Position numbers and translations under genes: made by a program. Below, piece by piece: positions 29,366 through 40,364 of a stretch of DNA of 64,000 bases (positions are counted from its first letter, which is position 1; every line of letters starts with the position of its first letter). Source of the stretch: Planctomycetota bacterium (GTDB taxonomy: Bacteria > Planctomycetota > Phycisphaerae > Phycisphaerales > Phycisphaeraceae). The notes under the pieces are model-generated. The model was not told the origin of the DNA and ran no database searches. It saw only the letters and a program-made list of their open reading frames with translations. The DNA is taken from contig CP066225.1 of assembly GCA_016350165.1 (NCBI GenBank), positions 4,030,001 through 4,094,000 of the forward strand, in the 5' to 3' direction.

Positions 29366-29974
29366 TTAGACTTGAGTATTTTCTTTGCCATTGATTGTGG
29401 TTTGTGTGAGTTGGACGGGGATGATGTATTGATCGCGAGGTGGTGCGGCAGGATTGGGACCGTGAACTTCTGGAACAGGGAGGGTTTGAATCATTGCGAT
29501 TTCGTCACATGCGTGATTCTTGGGGCAATGAATACAAGCGGACCAAACTTTGAGTGGTAGGTTTTGACGATCGACAACGTTGAAGCCAAGTGACTCGAAG
29601 AAATTTTTCTCGTAGGTGAGGGTCATAATCTGTTTGAGTGAGAGGAGCTTTGCTTCTTCGAGGCAGTGCTTGACGAGTGACTTGCCTATGCCGTGACCTC
29701 GGTATTCATCTTTGACAGCGAGTGAAGTAATTTCGCCGAGGTTTGCCCAGATGATGGTGAGTCCACAGACGCCAACAACGGTTGGGTTGTTGTTTGCATC
29801 GTAGTTAGCGGTGTCGATGGCTACGTGGAATTTACGGACATTTTCGTAGAGAGTTGATAGTGATTTTGAGAGCATGAGGCCGAGCTCTGCCCAGTTATTG
29901 ATAATCTGGGCCATCGCTGGAACGTCAGCGAGCGCGGCTTTTCTGTAGATAATGTTGGGAGCTTGGTCCGGCAT
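29366..29974 (-). CDS. GNAT acetyltransferase, short ArgA (N-acetylglutamate synthase)-like
   Basis: Acetyl-CoA-dependent N-acetyltransferase. The acetyl-CoA loop is DEYRGHGIGKSLV near residue 91, preceded by ITSLAVK and followed by LTYEKNFFESLGF. The C-terminal LPLKVWSACIHCPKNHACDEIAM with its Cys pattern is typical of the short, kinase-free ArgA-type enzymes found in several bacterial phyla, which would make N-acetylglutamate, the first step of arginine synthesis. No arginine gene is adjacent, so substrate assignment is by resemblance only. A GTG at 29983 is an alternative start; neither has a ribosome site. Confidence 0.75.
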   Translation of the reverse strand: MPDQAPNIIYRKAALADVPAMAQIINNWAELGLMLSKSLSTLYENVRKFHVAIDTANYDANNNPTVVGVCGLTIIWANLGEITSLAVKDEYRGHGIGKSLVKHCLEEAKLLSLKQIMTLTYEKNFFESLGFNVVDRQNLPLKVWSACIHCPKNHACDEIAMIQTLPVPEVHGPNPAAPPRDQYIIPVQLTQTTINGKENTQV

Positions 29975-30070
29975 GGTTCGCACGTTGTTTTAAATGTTAA
30001 TGATAAGGGTAAAACAGGCGAAACGATGATTATACAGGTGTACTGGGTCTGAAGGAAATGGAGGGTCTGG

Positions 30071-31039
30071 TTAGGGTGAAGAGGCAGGCGGGGGGCGTAG
30101 GGTGATGTTGGCGAGTTCGTAGATGACGAGGACGAAGGCGCCGATGATGAGGGGGATGAGGAAGTAGAAGATTCGGAAGAGGATGATAGAGCCGAGAGCG
30201 ACGTTGGCGTCGTAGAACTGTGAGAGCATGAGGAAGCAGATGGCGTCGAAGACGCCGAGGCCGCCGGGGACGTGGGAGATCATGCCTGAGATTTGGGAGA
30301 TAAGGAAGATGGTGAGGATGAGTGGGAAGTTGACGTTATCGTGCGTGGGGAGGAGTGTGTAGAGGACGGAGGCGGCGAGAGTGTAGTCGATCATGCCGAC
30401 GAGGGGCTGAAGGATGGCGATGCGTAGTTTGGGTAGTTTGAAAAGGATCTTGCCGGGGAGGCGGATGGTGCGACGGTAGTAGTAGCAGAGAAGCATGTAG
30501 ATGATGACGATGGTAATGAGGATGAAGCCGATGGGGCGGATGGCGCGGAAGGGGATATCGATGTCGGGTGGGAGATCGATGGGTTTGAAGATAAATGCGA
30601 GGCTGGAGATGGTGAAGATGCCGAGCCACATGCTGACGGAGGTGAAGATGACTAACTGGAAGATAGAGAAAGTTTTGATGCCCCAGGTTGGGTAGAAACG
30701 TAGACGCATTGCGGAGGCGCCGACGAGTGACATGCCGATGTTGTTTGAGAAGATGTATGAGAGGATAGAGGCGAAGGCGGTTTTGTACCAGGGGAGTTTG
30801 AAGCGGATGTACTTCATGCCAAGCAGGTCATAGCCACAGAGGACGAGGTAGGCACAGAGGTCAAGCAGGAGTGCGAGAAGGAGGACGTGAGTGGGTATGC
30901 TGGTGATGTGTTCAAAGATGGCAGCGATGGTGAGGTGTTTGATTTGTTTTTGCAGGATATATATAACAACGACGAGGACGATGAGTCCGAAGGTCGGGCC
31001 GATAAAATGCGCGATTTTTTTGGGGATGTGAAACCGCAT
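30071..31039 (-). CDS. LPG-synthase-type integral membrane protein (UPF0104)
   Basis: 322 residues with about eight hydrophobic segments. SNNIGMSLVGASAMRLRFYPTWG (near residue 95) and ISGMISHVPGGLGVFDAICFLML (near 250) are the hallmarks of the membrane domain of lysylphosphatidylglycerol synthase/MprF and of the related UPF0104 proteins. In MprF this domain flips lipid across the membrane. The soluble aminoacyl-transferase half is missing, as is common for free-standing members, so a lipid transporter is the best guess. It follows ligA in the same direction with a 62-base gap. Confidence 0.85.
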   Translation of the reverse strand: MRFHIPKKIAHFIGPTFGLIVLVVVIYILQKQIKHLTIAAIFEHITSIPTHVLLLALLLDLCAYLVLCGYDLLGMKYIRFKLPWYKTAFASILSYIFSNNIGMSLVGASAMRLRFYPTWGIKTFSIFQLVIFTSVSMWLGIFTISSLAFIFKPIDLPPDIDIPFRAIRPIGFILITIVIIYMLLCYYYRRTIRLPGKILFKLPKLRIAILQPLVGMIDYTLAASVLYTLLPTHDNVNFPLILTIFLISQISGMISHVPGGLGVFDAICFLMLSQFYDANVALGSIILFRIFYFLIPLIIGAFVLVIYELANITLRPPPASSP

Positions 31040-31101
31040 GCCTATGTTATGTCGGCATAGGGGCGGGGCATGAGTTAGGATTTGTACGTTGGGTTATTGG
31101 G

Positions 31102-33441
<2,340 letters not shown>

Positions 33442-34068
33442 TTAGAGCGAACGGAAAACTTTTTCCATGGCAGATTTTGCCGCGGGGTGTTTGATTTTAG
33501 CTGCGAGTTGCTTGATGGAGTCGAGTTGACCCTGGTGCTTGAAGTCGACAACGATTGAGCGGAGGTGTTGATCGCGGTCACGTGCGAAGCGTGGGAAAGC
33601 GTGCTCGAGTTCGTGACGTGTGTATTTTGAGAGTGGGTCGTTCATGCCTGTTTGCATGACGGCCCAGTCGATGAGGCTACGCGCGTCGGTACTGAAGCGG
33701 TATGTTTCGAGCGTTGCAATCAGTCTGTCGTGAAGACTGACGAACGGATCGGTTAGTTTTTCTGGTAGATCCCAGAGTTCATTTGCTTTTGAGACACCGG
33801 CCGCTTTTTCGAGAGCGCCGAGCCAACCACCTGTTGATTCTTTCAATCCTGAATTCATTTCTTTCGTATCCCTCTTGTTAACCAGCGGTGCGATCGCAGT
33901 GTTTATGACAACACGTCCTTTGTTGGCAAAATCGATCGCGAGGCGTTGAGCTTGTGAGCCATCGTGAGTGATGATGAATGCATCACGTACAACGCCGTCA
34001 CCCCACTCGGGGCGTTTAGGGTGGAGTACTTTATCTCCACGTTGAAAAGTTGAACTACTGTTGTTCAT
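33442..34068 (-). CDS. DUF3553-domain protein
   Basis: 208 residues from the ATG at 34068, which has AAGGA 4-5 bases upstream; the frame continues to 34128 but that stretch has no ribosome site. The first 55 residues (FQRGDKVLHPKRPEWGDGVV, then RLAIDFANKGRVVI) form the small SH3-like DUF3553 domain, also found at the end of UvrD-type helicases, where it touches other proteins. The rest is alpha-helical with no motif I know. Its job is unknown. Followed by its own terminator. Confidence 0.75.
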   Translation of the reverse strand: MNNSSSTFQRGDKVLHPKRPEWGDGVVRDAFIITHDGSQAQRLAIDFANKGRVVINTAIAPLVNKRDTKEMNSGLKESTGGWLGALEKAAGVSKANELWDLPEKLTDPFVSLHDRLIATLETYRFSTDARSLIDWAVMQTGMNDPLSKYTRHELEHAFPRFARDRDQHLRSIVVDFKHQGQLDSIKQLAAKIKHPAAKSAMEKVFRSL

Positions 34069-34781
34069 GAGTTCCTTCTCATGTTGAAAAGCGCAAAACA
34101 AACACATTGGGTTTAGTGCGCATGACAATTAGAGCACTTGCCCCTTAAGTATGATTCAGATGTAATGGGCCGCTTGTCCAAGTGCAGTATGCACGATGAA
34201 ACGACACTTGAAACGGCAGGTTGAACCATTTACCCAGAGCCTGCAGGTCAAACAAATCAAATGAAAGCGTGAACATAGGTCCATGCGATCATGCAGGCCG
34301 ATGTCAGTTGTGCAAGAAGGCACATCTGACGGAACGTGTTTCGGATTTTCACTCTAATACCAACCACGTATGAACGTGATTGTTACCGCAACATGCTTAA
34401 ATAACAAATCTGAGTATATATCTTTGTACACCGCCATTGCAAGCAAATCGGTGCTTTTCCACAGGTATTATTGTCACGATATCGGCTGGAATCAAACTAG
34501 TTTCATAGAATGAACGAAAAGCCTGGAAAATGTAGTTTGACGCTTATACACAGCTTGCAAATTAAAGGGTTCTGGGACGTTGTAAATTCTTAAAGGACGC
34601 AGTTTTGTTGATGGTGTATTGTGTGCTCAGGCAGGGCTTATGCATGTTAAGAATTATCCACTGTAGACCAGATATTGAGCAGTAGATTCGGATTTTTCTT
34701 AGAATAATATGTAATTACCAGAATTCAAAGGACTTAGCGGGTTGTGGGTAGTTGTAAACTGGAATATTTCAAAAAACACAG

Positions 34782-34810
34782 TTGCAGATAAAGTAGAAGT
34801 AGATTATTCT
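34782..34810 (+). promoter_or_regulatory. Promoter of the candidate small RNA
   Basis: TTGCAG (34782-34787), exactly 17 bases, TATTCT (34805-34810). Predicted start near 34817. Confidence 0.45.
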
Positions 34811-34816
34811 AAAATT

Positions 34817-34916
34817 ACATTGATTGAGCGCCGGTATGCCGTGTTTGCTCTCAATTCTACCAGTTTGCCCCCGGAAGCCCGTATCGTAGCGTTCTGTTAC
34901 GGTGCGGGTTTTTTTT
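34817..34916 (+). ncRNA. Candidate small RNA, about 100 nt
   Basis: Transcript bounded by the promoter at 34782 and an intrinsic terminator whose 11-bp stem (34878-34888 with 34898-34908, two G-U pairs) is followed by eight T. The 5' part can fold as ATTGAGC...GCTCTCAAT around a small GGTATGCC hairpin. No gene follows on the plus strand for 1.6 kb, so it is not a leader or attenuator. It does not match SRP RNA, 6S, tmRNA or RNase P signatures that I can recognise. Confidence 0.4.
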
Positions 34917-34956
34917 GTTCTTAGATTGAACGTTTGAACAGCGATAAATTGGGAAT

Positions 34957-35415
34957 CTACACATCCATTGAGAAATCTTTTTCCATCAAGATGAGGTTGG
35001 CGTGAATTTCATTATCATGCCTTAGACCTACGATCTGATAGTTTTTCGCAATAGTCATATGTAGCATCGCACGATGATGGTTGAGGCATTCGATACGAGT
35101 GAGTTGATAGTTTTGCTCTTGTATCCATGTTTGTGATGCATCGATGAGTTGTGAACCTACACCTTGGCCTCGATAGTCTTTAAGGACGCCGTAACGCCAT
35201 TGAAAGAAGACACCGGGGCGATGTTCGTAGCCGAGTGCAAAACCAATTGGTATATCATCAGCGAATGCTGTGAGAATCAATGGCGATCGGTGTGAAGTTA
35301 AGCGATCTACAAAATATTCTAATGGTTGGTTAGGTGTGAATATTTTATTGTATAACGACGTGATGATACTGAGTTCCTGGGTCGTCATTATGTCTACACG
35401 TACATTGCTATGCAT
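34957..35415 (-). CDS. GNAT-family N-acetyltransferase
   Basis: 152 residues, a single GNAT domain. The acetyl-CoA pyrophosphate loop is YRGQGVGSQLIDAS near residue 81, preceded by the beta strand RYGVLKD. The substrate cannot be told from sequence; close relatives acetylate small molecules or protein N-termini. AGGTGA lies about 4 bases before the ATG. The gene stands alone, convergent with the candidate small RNA. Confidence 0.85.
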   Translation of the reverse strand: MHSNVRVDIMTTQELSIITSLYNKIFTPNQPLEYFVDRLTSHRSPLILTAFADDIPIGFALGYEHRPGVFFQWRYGVLKDYRGQGVGSQLIDASQTWIQEQNYQLTRIECLNHHRAMLHMTIAKNYQIVGLRHDNEIHANLILMEKDFSMDV

Positions 35416-35572
35416 AAGTCACCTCATTACTTTGAGATACCTATGAATTATTGTGCGATAAATACCAAAGGTCCAGTGGCGTTAAATGCATTCACGTGCG
35501 CTTGAGCGAGAGTTAATTGAATACATTTGTCTTTTTGTGTGGGGAAAACCATCTATTGATTTTACGCTGAGA

Positions 35573-36352
35573 TTATAGGGGTTCTTTGCCGGTCGTATCC
35601 GAATCTTCGCCTGATAAACCATTGAATTCAGAATCTTCAGTTTCTTGTTCTTCTGACGCGAGTATGTCGTCTCGTGTGTAATCGGTGACAGAAGTTGTTT
35701 CGAGTAGGCTATCGATTTTTCTTCTTAGTAAGAAGAGCATTGGTACGTGCGGTATACGGCGGAGTTCTGAGCGACCTGTTGCTGAGTATACGATCAGTGT
35801 GCCTGCGCCAAGCGATAGTAGTTCGAGTAAATCGGGGTATGTTGAGCGAACACGTTTTGCGCCACGTGCAAGTGAGTCATCTGCACGACCCCATGAGATA
35901 TGTTCGAACTCATTATGAGTAATACGCCAACGGTGCTGTATACGACTCCATAGAAGCATCACGATGTATGGTGGAGTCAAGAGTATGCTGAGTGTGATGG
36001 CAAAACCAGGTTCGTAGCTGACGTCTTTCGAGGCGAAGAATTTGTAGAGGTTGCCGAAGAGGGTGAAGTGTTCGTATTTCTGTAGCCACATACCAAGAAA
36101 GAAGAAGGCTAAGAATATGACTAGCCAAAATGCAGCATGATTACGTTCTATATCGACGCTGATGGTGAGGATGACAATGATGCTAATGAAGAGGTAAATC
36201 CAGCCAAAAACTGGGAGTATGCCTTCGATACCCGTGAAGGGATAGAAGATGTACCCAATGGCGATCAGCGGCCACACAAAGATAAGTTTAGGGTAGGTGT
36301 GGAAGACAACTTGCGATGTGTTGGGCTTTTTTTTGTTCTTGGCTTTAGACAT
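35573..36352 (-). CDS. Membrane protein of unknown function
   Basis: 259 residues. Basic N-terminus, then four or five hydrophobic segments between residues 18 and 135 (LIFVWPLIAIGYIF, GWIYLFISIIVILTI, AAFWLVIFLAFFFLGMWL, ITLSILLTPPYIVMLLW). A cytoplasmic part follows, with WRITHNEFEHISWGRADDSLARGAKRV and a hydrophobic LLELLSLGAGTLIVYSATGRSELRRIPHVP. This last section resembles the membrane-proximal PH-like domains that read lipid head groups, where a strand is followed by Leu-rich turns. The tail is acidic. The family was not identified. Confidence 0.6.
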   Translation of the reverse strand: MSKAKNKKKPNTSQVVFHTYPKLIFVWPLIAIGYIFYPFTGIEGILPVFGWIYLFISIIVILTISVDIERNHAAFWLVIFLAFFFLGMWLQKYEHFTLFGNLYKFFASKDVSYEPGFAITLSILLTPPYIVMLLWSRIQHRWRITHNEFEHISWGRADDSLARGAKRVRSTYPDLLELLSLGAGTLIVYSATGRSELRRIPHVPMLFLLRRKIDSLLETTSVTDYTRDDILASEEQETEDSEFNGLSGEDSDTTGKEPL

Positions 36353-36526
36353 ATTTGCATGATAACACGCAGTGATATGCAGAGGTACTGTTTTGGCGCT
36401 GACTTATTGCAAATATGGGGTATTGAGGTTAATTTTAAGTGGCTTTAATCGGGGCAACTGGCTAAAGCAATGCATCACGCCAAGGACTTTTTTCATACTT
36501 AGCTTTAAAAGGCCAAGGAGTTTATT

Positions 36527-37519
36527 GTGGATCAAAAGGATTTTGATTTTAGTAAGTTAGCACTAGTTGGTGCATTAGTTGGATCATGTTTCGTGGGGCA
36601 GAGTTTACAGGCTGAAGTTGGGCCAGGTTTACTGTTTAAGCCATGGCAAGAAGATGTGAAGCTGGAAACACAAAACAGTGTGTATTCAATCATCGGTAAC
36701 GAGACAGGGCAGGGCGAAGATTTTGATATGAACTACTTCGTTTCATCTGCACGGATGAATATGGAGCAGTTTGGTCAAGCGAACCTGAACGTTGGTTACA
36801 AAGTTACATCAATTCAAATCGATACAGACCAGGCAGGCCTGCCGAGTTCGTTGAATAATATCGCAGCTGCTGTGTCTTATGATTTTGGTGAAATAGCGGA
36901 TAACTGGACGCTTGGTTATACCTTGGGGATGGGGACAGCTAATGACGGGCATTATGACAACAGCGATTCATATTACGGTATGGCAACGGTTGCTGGAACG
37001 TACTCATTTGACGCTCAGCGTAAGTTGTCATTTGGTCTGACTTATGATGGCAATCGGAGTGCTTTCCCAGATGCTCCATTGCCATTTGTGCAGTATTTCC
37101 ATTATGTTTCGCCTGAACTGCAGTACATGCTTGGTTTGTACAGTAGTGTAACGTGGCGCCCAACCGAAGATATCGTTATTAGTGCAGGCTCAGGTTTGTT
37201 CCCGGGCGGGCAAATTATTGGTGCTGATGCGAGAGCAAGCTGGTATGTGACAGAGCAAACTGAATTGTTCATCAGCTTTGATCAGATGACAGAAGGTTTC
37301 TATCAGGATGATCGTGACAACCGTCGTCTATTCTTTATGTACAATATGGCCAGCATTGGTACAAAATTTGATGTGAATGAAAAGATGTCTATTGAAGGTG
37401 GAGTTGGTTATGCCTTTAATCAGAAATTGAGCGAAGGTTTTGATACAAGAACGCTCGACACGATTGCGAAGCCAGATGATCATGCAGTATTGTTCCTGAA
37501 TGTGAAAGCAGACTTCTAA
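36527..37519 (+). CDS. Predicted outer-membrane beta-barrel protein
   Basis: 330 residues from a GTG with AAGGAG 6 bases upstream. A signal peptide ends near SLQA (residue 30). The mature protein is made of alternating short beta strands with aromatic girdles (for example LSFGLTYDGN, LYSSVTWRPTEDIVISAGSG, RASWYVTEQTELFISFDQM, MSIEGGVGYAFNQ) and ends in Phe after an aromatic strand, the usual signal for barrel insertion. I count strands for a small barrel of 10-14. The transported substrate, if any, is unknown. Strong terminator downstream; the gene is a single transcription unit. Confidence 0.7.
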   Translation: MDQKDFDFSKLALVGALVGSCFVGQSLQAEVGPGLLFKPWQEDVKLETQNSVYSIIGNETGQGEDFDMNYFVSSARMNMEQFGQANLNVGYKVTSIQIDTDQAGLPSSLNNIAAAVSYDFGEIADNWTLGYTLGMGTANDGHYDNSDSYYGMATVAGTYSFDAQRKLSFGLTYDGNRSAFPDAPLPFVQYFHYVSPELQYMLGLYSSVTWRPTEDIVISAGSGLFPGGQIIGADARASWYVTEQTELFISFDQMTEGFYQDDRDNRRLFFMYNMASIGTKFDVNEKMSIEGGVGYAFNQKLSEGFDTRTLDTIAKPDDHAVLFLNVKADF

Positions 37520-37873
37520 TTTTTAGTGTCTGAAATATTGATTTTTAAAAGCGACTCATATGGGTCGCTTTTTTATTTGTGTGATGGATTTCTGAAGCAA
37601 TTGAGAACTCAATACAGAATCTGCAGCAAGGATTTAAAATAAGTGCTTGATAACACAGGAGTCATATTGAATGTGGATGGAAGATTGCCTGTTTTAACTC
37701 ACTTTCCTTGTTTACGTGGGTGTTATGTACTGCATTTTTGAGGTTTTACGTAGGAAATATGAGTAAAAATAATTTTATTATTGGTAGTTAAATTCGAGTA
37801 TTGATTAGGCACCTTCTGGGGTAGTGATTCAGGGCAGTGAGGCTTTTGATGATCACGAATACAGGAGCGTGGT
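37520..37873. other. Intergenic region with terminator
   Basis: 354 bases after the barrel gene. Apart from the terminator at 37547 I see no gene or clear promoter; the region 37680-37800 is AT-rich. Confidence 0.5.
37547..37577 (+). terminator. Intrinsic terminator after the barrel gene
   Basis: AAAAGCGAC (37547-37555) with GTCGCTTTT (37564-37572), then more T. Confidence 0.9.
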
Positions 37874-38127
37874 ATGAAAGCGAAGCGAATACTGATAGCA
37901 GATGATGATGCAACGTTGGTGAGAATACTTGAAGTTCGAATGCGGAACTTGGGGTTTGATACACAGGCAAGTCATGATGCGATGCACGCTTTAACAATGG
38001 TTCATAAGAACCCACCCGATCTTCCTGTGATCGTTGATGTGATGCCCGCTGGTGATGGCTTAACTGTTTGCCAAACGATGTGCTTAGAAAATTAATGTCA
38101 GTTACGATGTTAAACCGGCTGGTTCGC
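37874..38127 (+). pseudogene. Decayed response-regulator receiver domain
   Basis: The open frame gives 73 residues that begin as a receiver domain: ILIADDDATLVRILEVRMRNLGFDT with the acidic pocket, and then VIVDVMPAGDGLTVCQTM around the expected phospho-Asp. It stops after the third helix, about 50 residues short. Just beyond the stop, in another frame, SYDVKPAGS is encoded (around 38100-38126), which looks like the conserved Lys-Pro end of a receiver. So the gene seems to have lost its middle and shifted frame. No output domain is present. A terminator follows at 38175. Confidence 0.7.
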
Positions 38128-38174
38128 GATTAACAATACCAGTCGGTGATCAAAATTGATTCTATCCCCCTAGT

Positions 38175-38220
38175 GCGCCGGACCAGATAAGACCCAGACT
38201 GGTTCGGCGCCTATTTTTTT
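38175..38220 (+). terminator. Intrinsic terminator after the receiver remnant
   Basis: 11-bp stem 38175-38185 with 38200-38210 (one wobble), followed by CTA and seven T. Confidence 0.85.
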
Positions 38221-38289
38221 GTTCGACCAATTTCGAATTGACCATAAGGCTATTTATAAAAAAGCGGAGAAGTACGACTATTTTTTGCT

Positions 38290-38319
38290 ACAAATAAAAA
38301 CCACCGCAAAAGCGGTGGT
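38290..38319 (-). terminator. Intrinsic terminator after the PEP-CTERM glycosidase gene
   Basis: Perfect 8-bp stem ACCACCGC (38300-38307) with GCGGTGGT (38312-38319); TTTTTATTT follows on the minus strand. Confidence 0.88.
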
Positions 38320-38357
38320 ACATGTGTTCAATTAAATGTGTATTGAATTAGATCTAC

Positions 38358-40124
38358 TTAAGCAGTGCGTCGTCTAAGCAGCGCTAAGCCGCCGAGCATG
38401 ATCATAGATAAAGTTGCTGGCTCAGGAATTTCTGCAAGTGATCCAAAAGGATTATGTGCAATGGTATCAATGTAGAACTCAGCATCGCCAGAGCCCCTGA
38501 ACATCAGTGCATCAAGTGTAACTTGTAAGAAGTCAACTTCACCGTTGCCGTAGTTTGGAGCAGATAGTGCATTCCATTGTGCAGCATCATCGAGTTCCCA
38601 TTCATACAAGTGCCAACTACCATCAGCGATGACATCTTTCCATACACCAAGTTCTCCTGTCGTAGGGTCATCAAGCAGTAGTGATACAGTCATGTCTGCA
38701 GTAGTTGTTTTCAGCCAAAAGCCGATGTTGCCTTCCGCAAAGAACTCCTGATTACCTTCAGCTTGTGCAAGCTTTTCTTTACCTGCGAGGTGGCGTATTT
38801 GCCAACCACTTGTTGAGCCGGTCAACGTAATTTTTTGTGATGTCTGATCAAGATGTCCTTCATTAACCACTTCGGTTGAGCCGCTTATGACGCCAGATGT
38901 AGAACCTGATGCGGTAAGTGATGCTTTAAAGTAACCCTTACCGTTTTGGAAGCTTTCAATTGTGCTCAATTCAGCACGTTCACGCAGAAGATTTCGATTG
39001 TAGTCGCGTAATGCTTGGCCGAAGGCGTTGAGTGATCCATCATAATTGACCAGATCGCCATATGAGAACAATTCATAGCCGTTAGCACCATTGTTCTTTG
39101 AGTAGTTCAATTGATCAATCATATCCTGTACAGGGTACCAATCAGGATTTTCATCTTTGAGGTATACACCGATACCTGAGATGTGTGCTGCTTGGCGTTG
39201 ATCTGCTGAAGGATATTTCTGGAAGTTTTCAGCAAACTTACTCATTGTGTATGAGTAGTTCATCTGCATGACAGCATCGACGTTGCCGTGCTGTGCCCAC
39301 CATCTCGAATCTTGTTGATAGCTAGATGAACCGACGTATGGATCTGGCCACGTTGCTGCAGAAAGTTCAGCATCTGGTTTTACTGCTTTAAGTGCATCAT
39401 CCGCACGATCAACAATCTTCGTGATCTGTGCAGCGACCCATGCTTTGTAGTGTGAAGACTTTGTATTCACATATTGATTTGATGGGTAGCCATAGTCTTG
39501 GCGGTAAAGGTTGACTGTCGTTGAGTCTGCCATGTAACCATCATGAATTGCACCGCCGATCATACGAATGTAATCAAGGTGTACGCCATCAATGTCGTAG
39601 TTTGTTGCGATGTCACTAACCACGTTCGCCATGTGCTGCTGTACTTCAGGCAATGCAGGATTGAAAGTGACATAACCACTGCCTAATGGCTGTGTTGATC
39701 CATCAGCTTTCTTCAAACGCCATTCAGGATGCTGACTCCAGATGTGATTAGCATTAGGAGTGGATGACCCTTCTTTCATAGGCATTGCGTTGATGTAGGC
39801 ATGCAACTTCATGTTGTAGCCATGGGCTGAACCCACTGCTGCATCAAGCGCATCCCAACTAATGGCTTTGGACTCATAATTACTATCGTAATATGCGTCT
39901 CCAGCACCACGTACTTGGAACGAGATGTTGTTCAACCCCATAAGCTTGGCGTTGTACATGATCTTGTCTACATAATCAGCATCTTGATACTTGTACTCAT
40001 ACCGCGTCACCCAAAGGCCACGGTAATCGTTGAAATTAGTTGTCGAATCAACTTTGGCGGATGCTGTACCGACAGCGGATACGGCCATAATAGGTAGGGT
40101 GGCCGCTAGCAAGTTTCTCAACAT
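38358..40124 (-). CDS. Secreted glycoside-hydrolase-like protein (GHL10/DUF187) with PEP-CTERM tail
   Basis: 588 residues from the ATG preceded by GGAGG at ideal distance; an upstream extension in frame is not needed. Signal peptide ends near GTASA. Residues about 30-400 match the glycosyl-hydrolase-like 10 family: YRGLWVTRYEY, MGLNNISFQVRG, IDGVHLDYIRM, MQMNYSY, a TIM barrel usually linked to cell-wall or polysaccharide cleavage. A beta-rich, carbohydrate-binding-like region (about 400-550) follows, then the sorting tail IPEPATLSMIMLGGLALLRRRTA. The protein is probably anchored or released at the cell surface. The natural glycan is unknown. Confidence 0.82.
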   Translation of the reverse strand: MLRNLLAATLPIMAVSAVGTASAKVDSTTNFNDYRGLWVTRYEYKYQDADYVDKIMYNAKLMGLNNISFQVRGAGDAYYDSNYESKAISWDALDAAVGSAHGYNMKLHAYINAMPMKEGSSTPNANHIWSQHPEWRLKKADGSTQPLGSGYVTFNPALPEVQQHMANVVSDIATNYDIDGVHLDYIRMIGGAIHDGYMADSTTVNLYRQDYGYPSNQYVNTKSSHYKAWVAAQITKIVDRADDALKAVKPDAELSAATWPDPYVGSSSYQQDSRWWAQHGNVDAVMQMNYSYTMSKFAENFQKYPSADQRQAAHISGIGVYLKDENPDWYPVQDMIDQLNYSKNNGANGYELFSYGDLVNYDGSLNAFGQALRDYNRNLLRERAELSTIESFQNGKGYFKASLTASGSTSGVISGSTEVVNEGHLDQTSQKITLTGSTSGWQIRHLAGKEKLAQAEGNQEFFAEGNIGFWLKTTTADMTVSLLLDDPTTGELGVWKDVIADGSWHLYEWELDDAAQWNALSAPNYGNGEVDFLQVTLDALMFRGSGDAEFYIDTIAHNPFGSLAEIPEPATLSMIMLGGLALLRRRTA

Positions 40125-40295
40125 GCTTACCTCCGAGGAATTAGGTTTTGTGTGTCTCTCTATATAGTTATATAACACGCAACTGTGATATCAGCAATAA
40201 AAATTATCACTCATTGATCGAAAAGCTCCACGTAATTACTTCAGTTAAAATAGGTAAACAATTTTCTTCGTGTTCTCCCTGATAAATGACCTCAT

Positions 40296-40336
40296 AAAAA
40301 TAAGAAAACGCCGACCCGCAAATACGAGTCGGCGTT
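40296..40336 (-). terminator. Intrinsic terminator after the isomerase-like gene
   Basis: AACGCCGAC (40307-40315) with GTCGGCGTT (40328-40336), T-rich on the minus strand. Confidence 0.88.
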
Positions 40337-40364
40337 GTATATTTTTTTTATTGTTAAACGGTGC

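Larger units (their letters stand above)
34069..34956. other. 890-base region with a candidate small RNA
   Basis: The longest gene-free stretch in the window. From 34069 to 34780 I see no credible frame, tRNA or known RNA signature. The last 140 bases hold a promoter, about 100 transcribed bases and a strong terminator on the plus strand. A 60-codon frame overlaps this but has no ribosome site. Confidence 0.6.

Noticed and set aside
34129-34300. Possible tRNA or structured RNA, because of GGTTGAACC-like and GC-rich pieces
   Set aside because: No cloverleaf can be drawn and no T-loop GGTTCRANYCC is present.
34742-34924. 60-codon open frame over the small RNA candidate
   Set aside because: No ribosome site, no recognisable sequence, and it runs through the promoter and the terminator hairpin.
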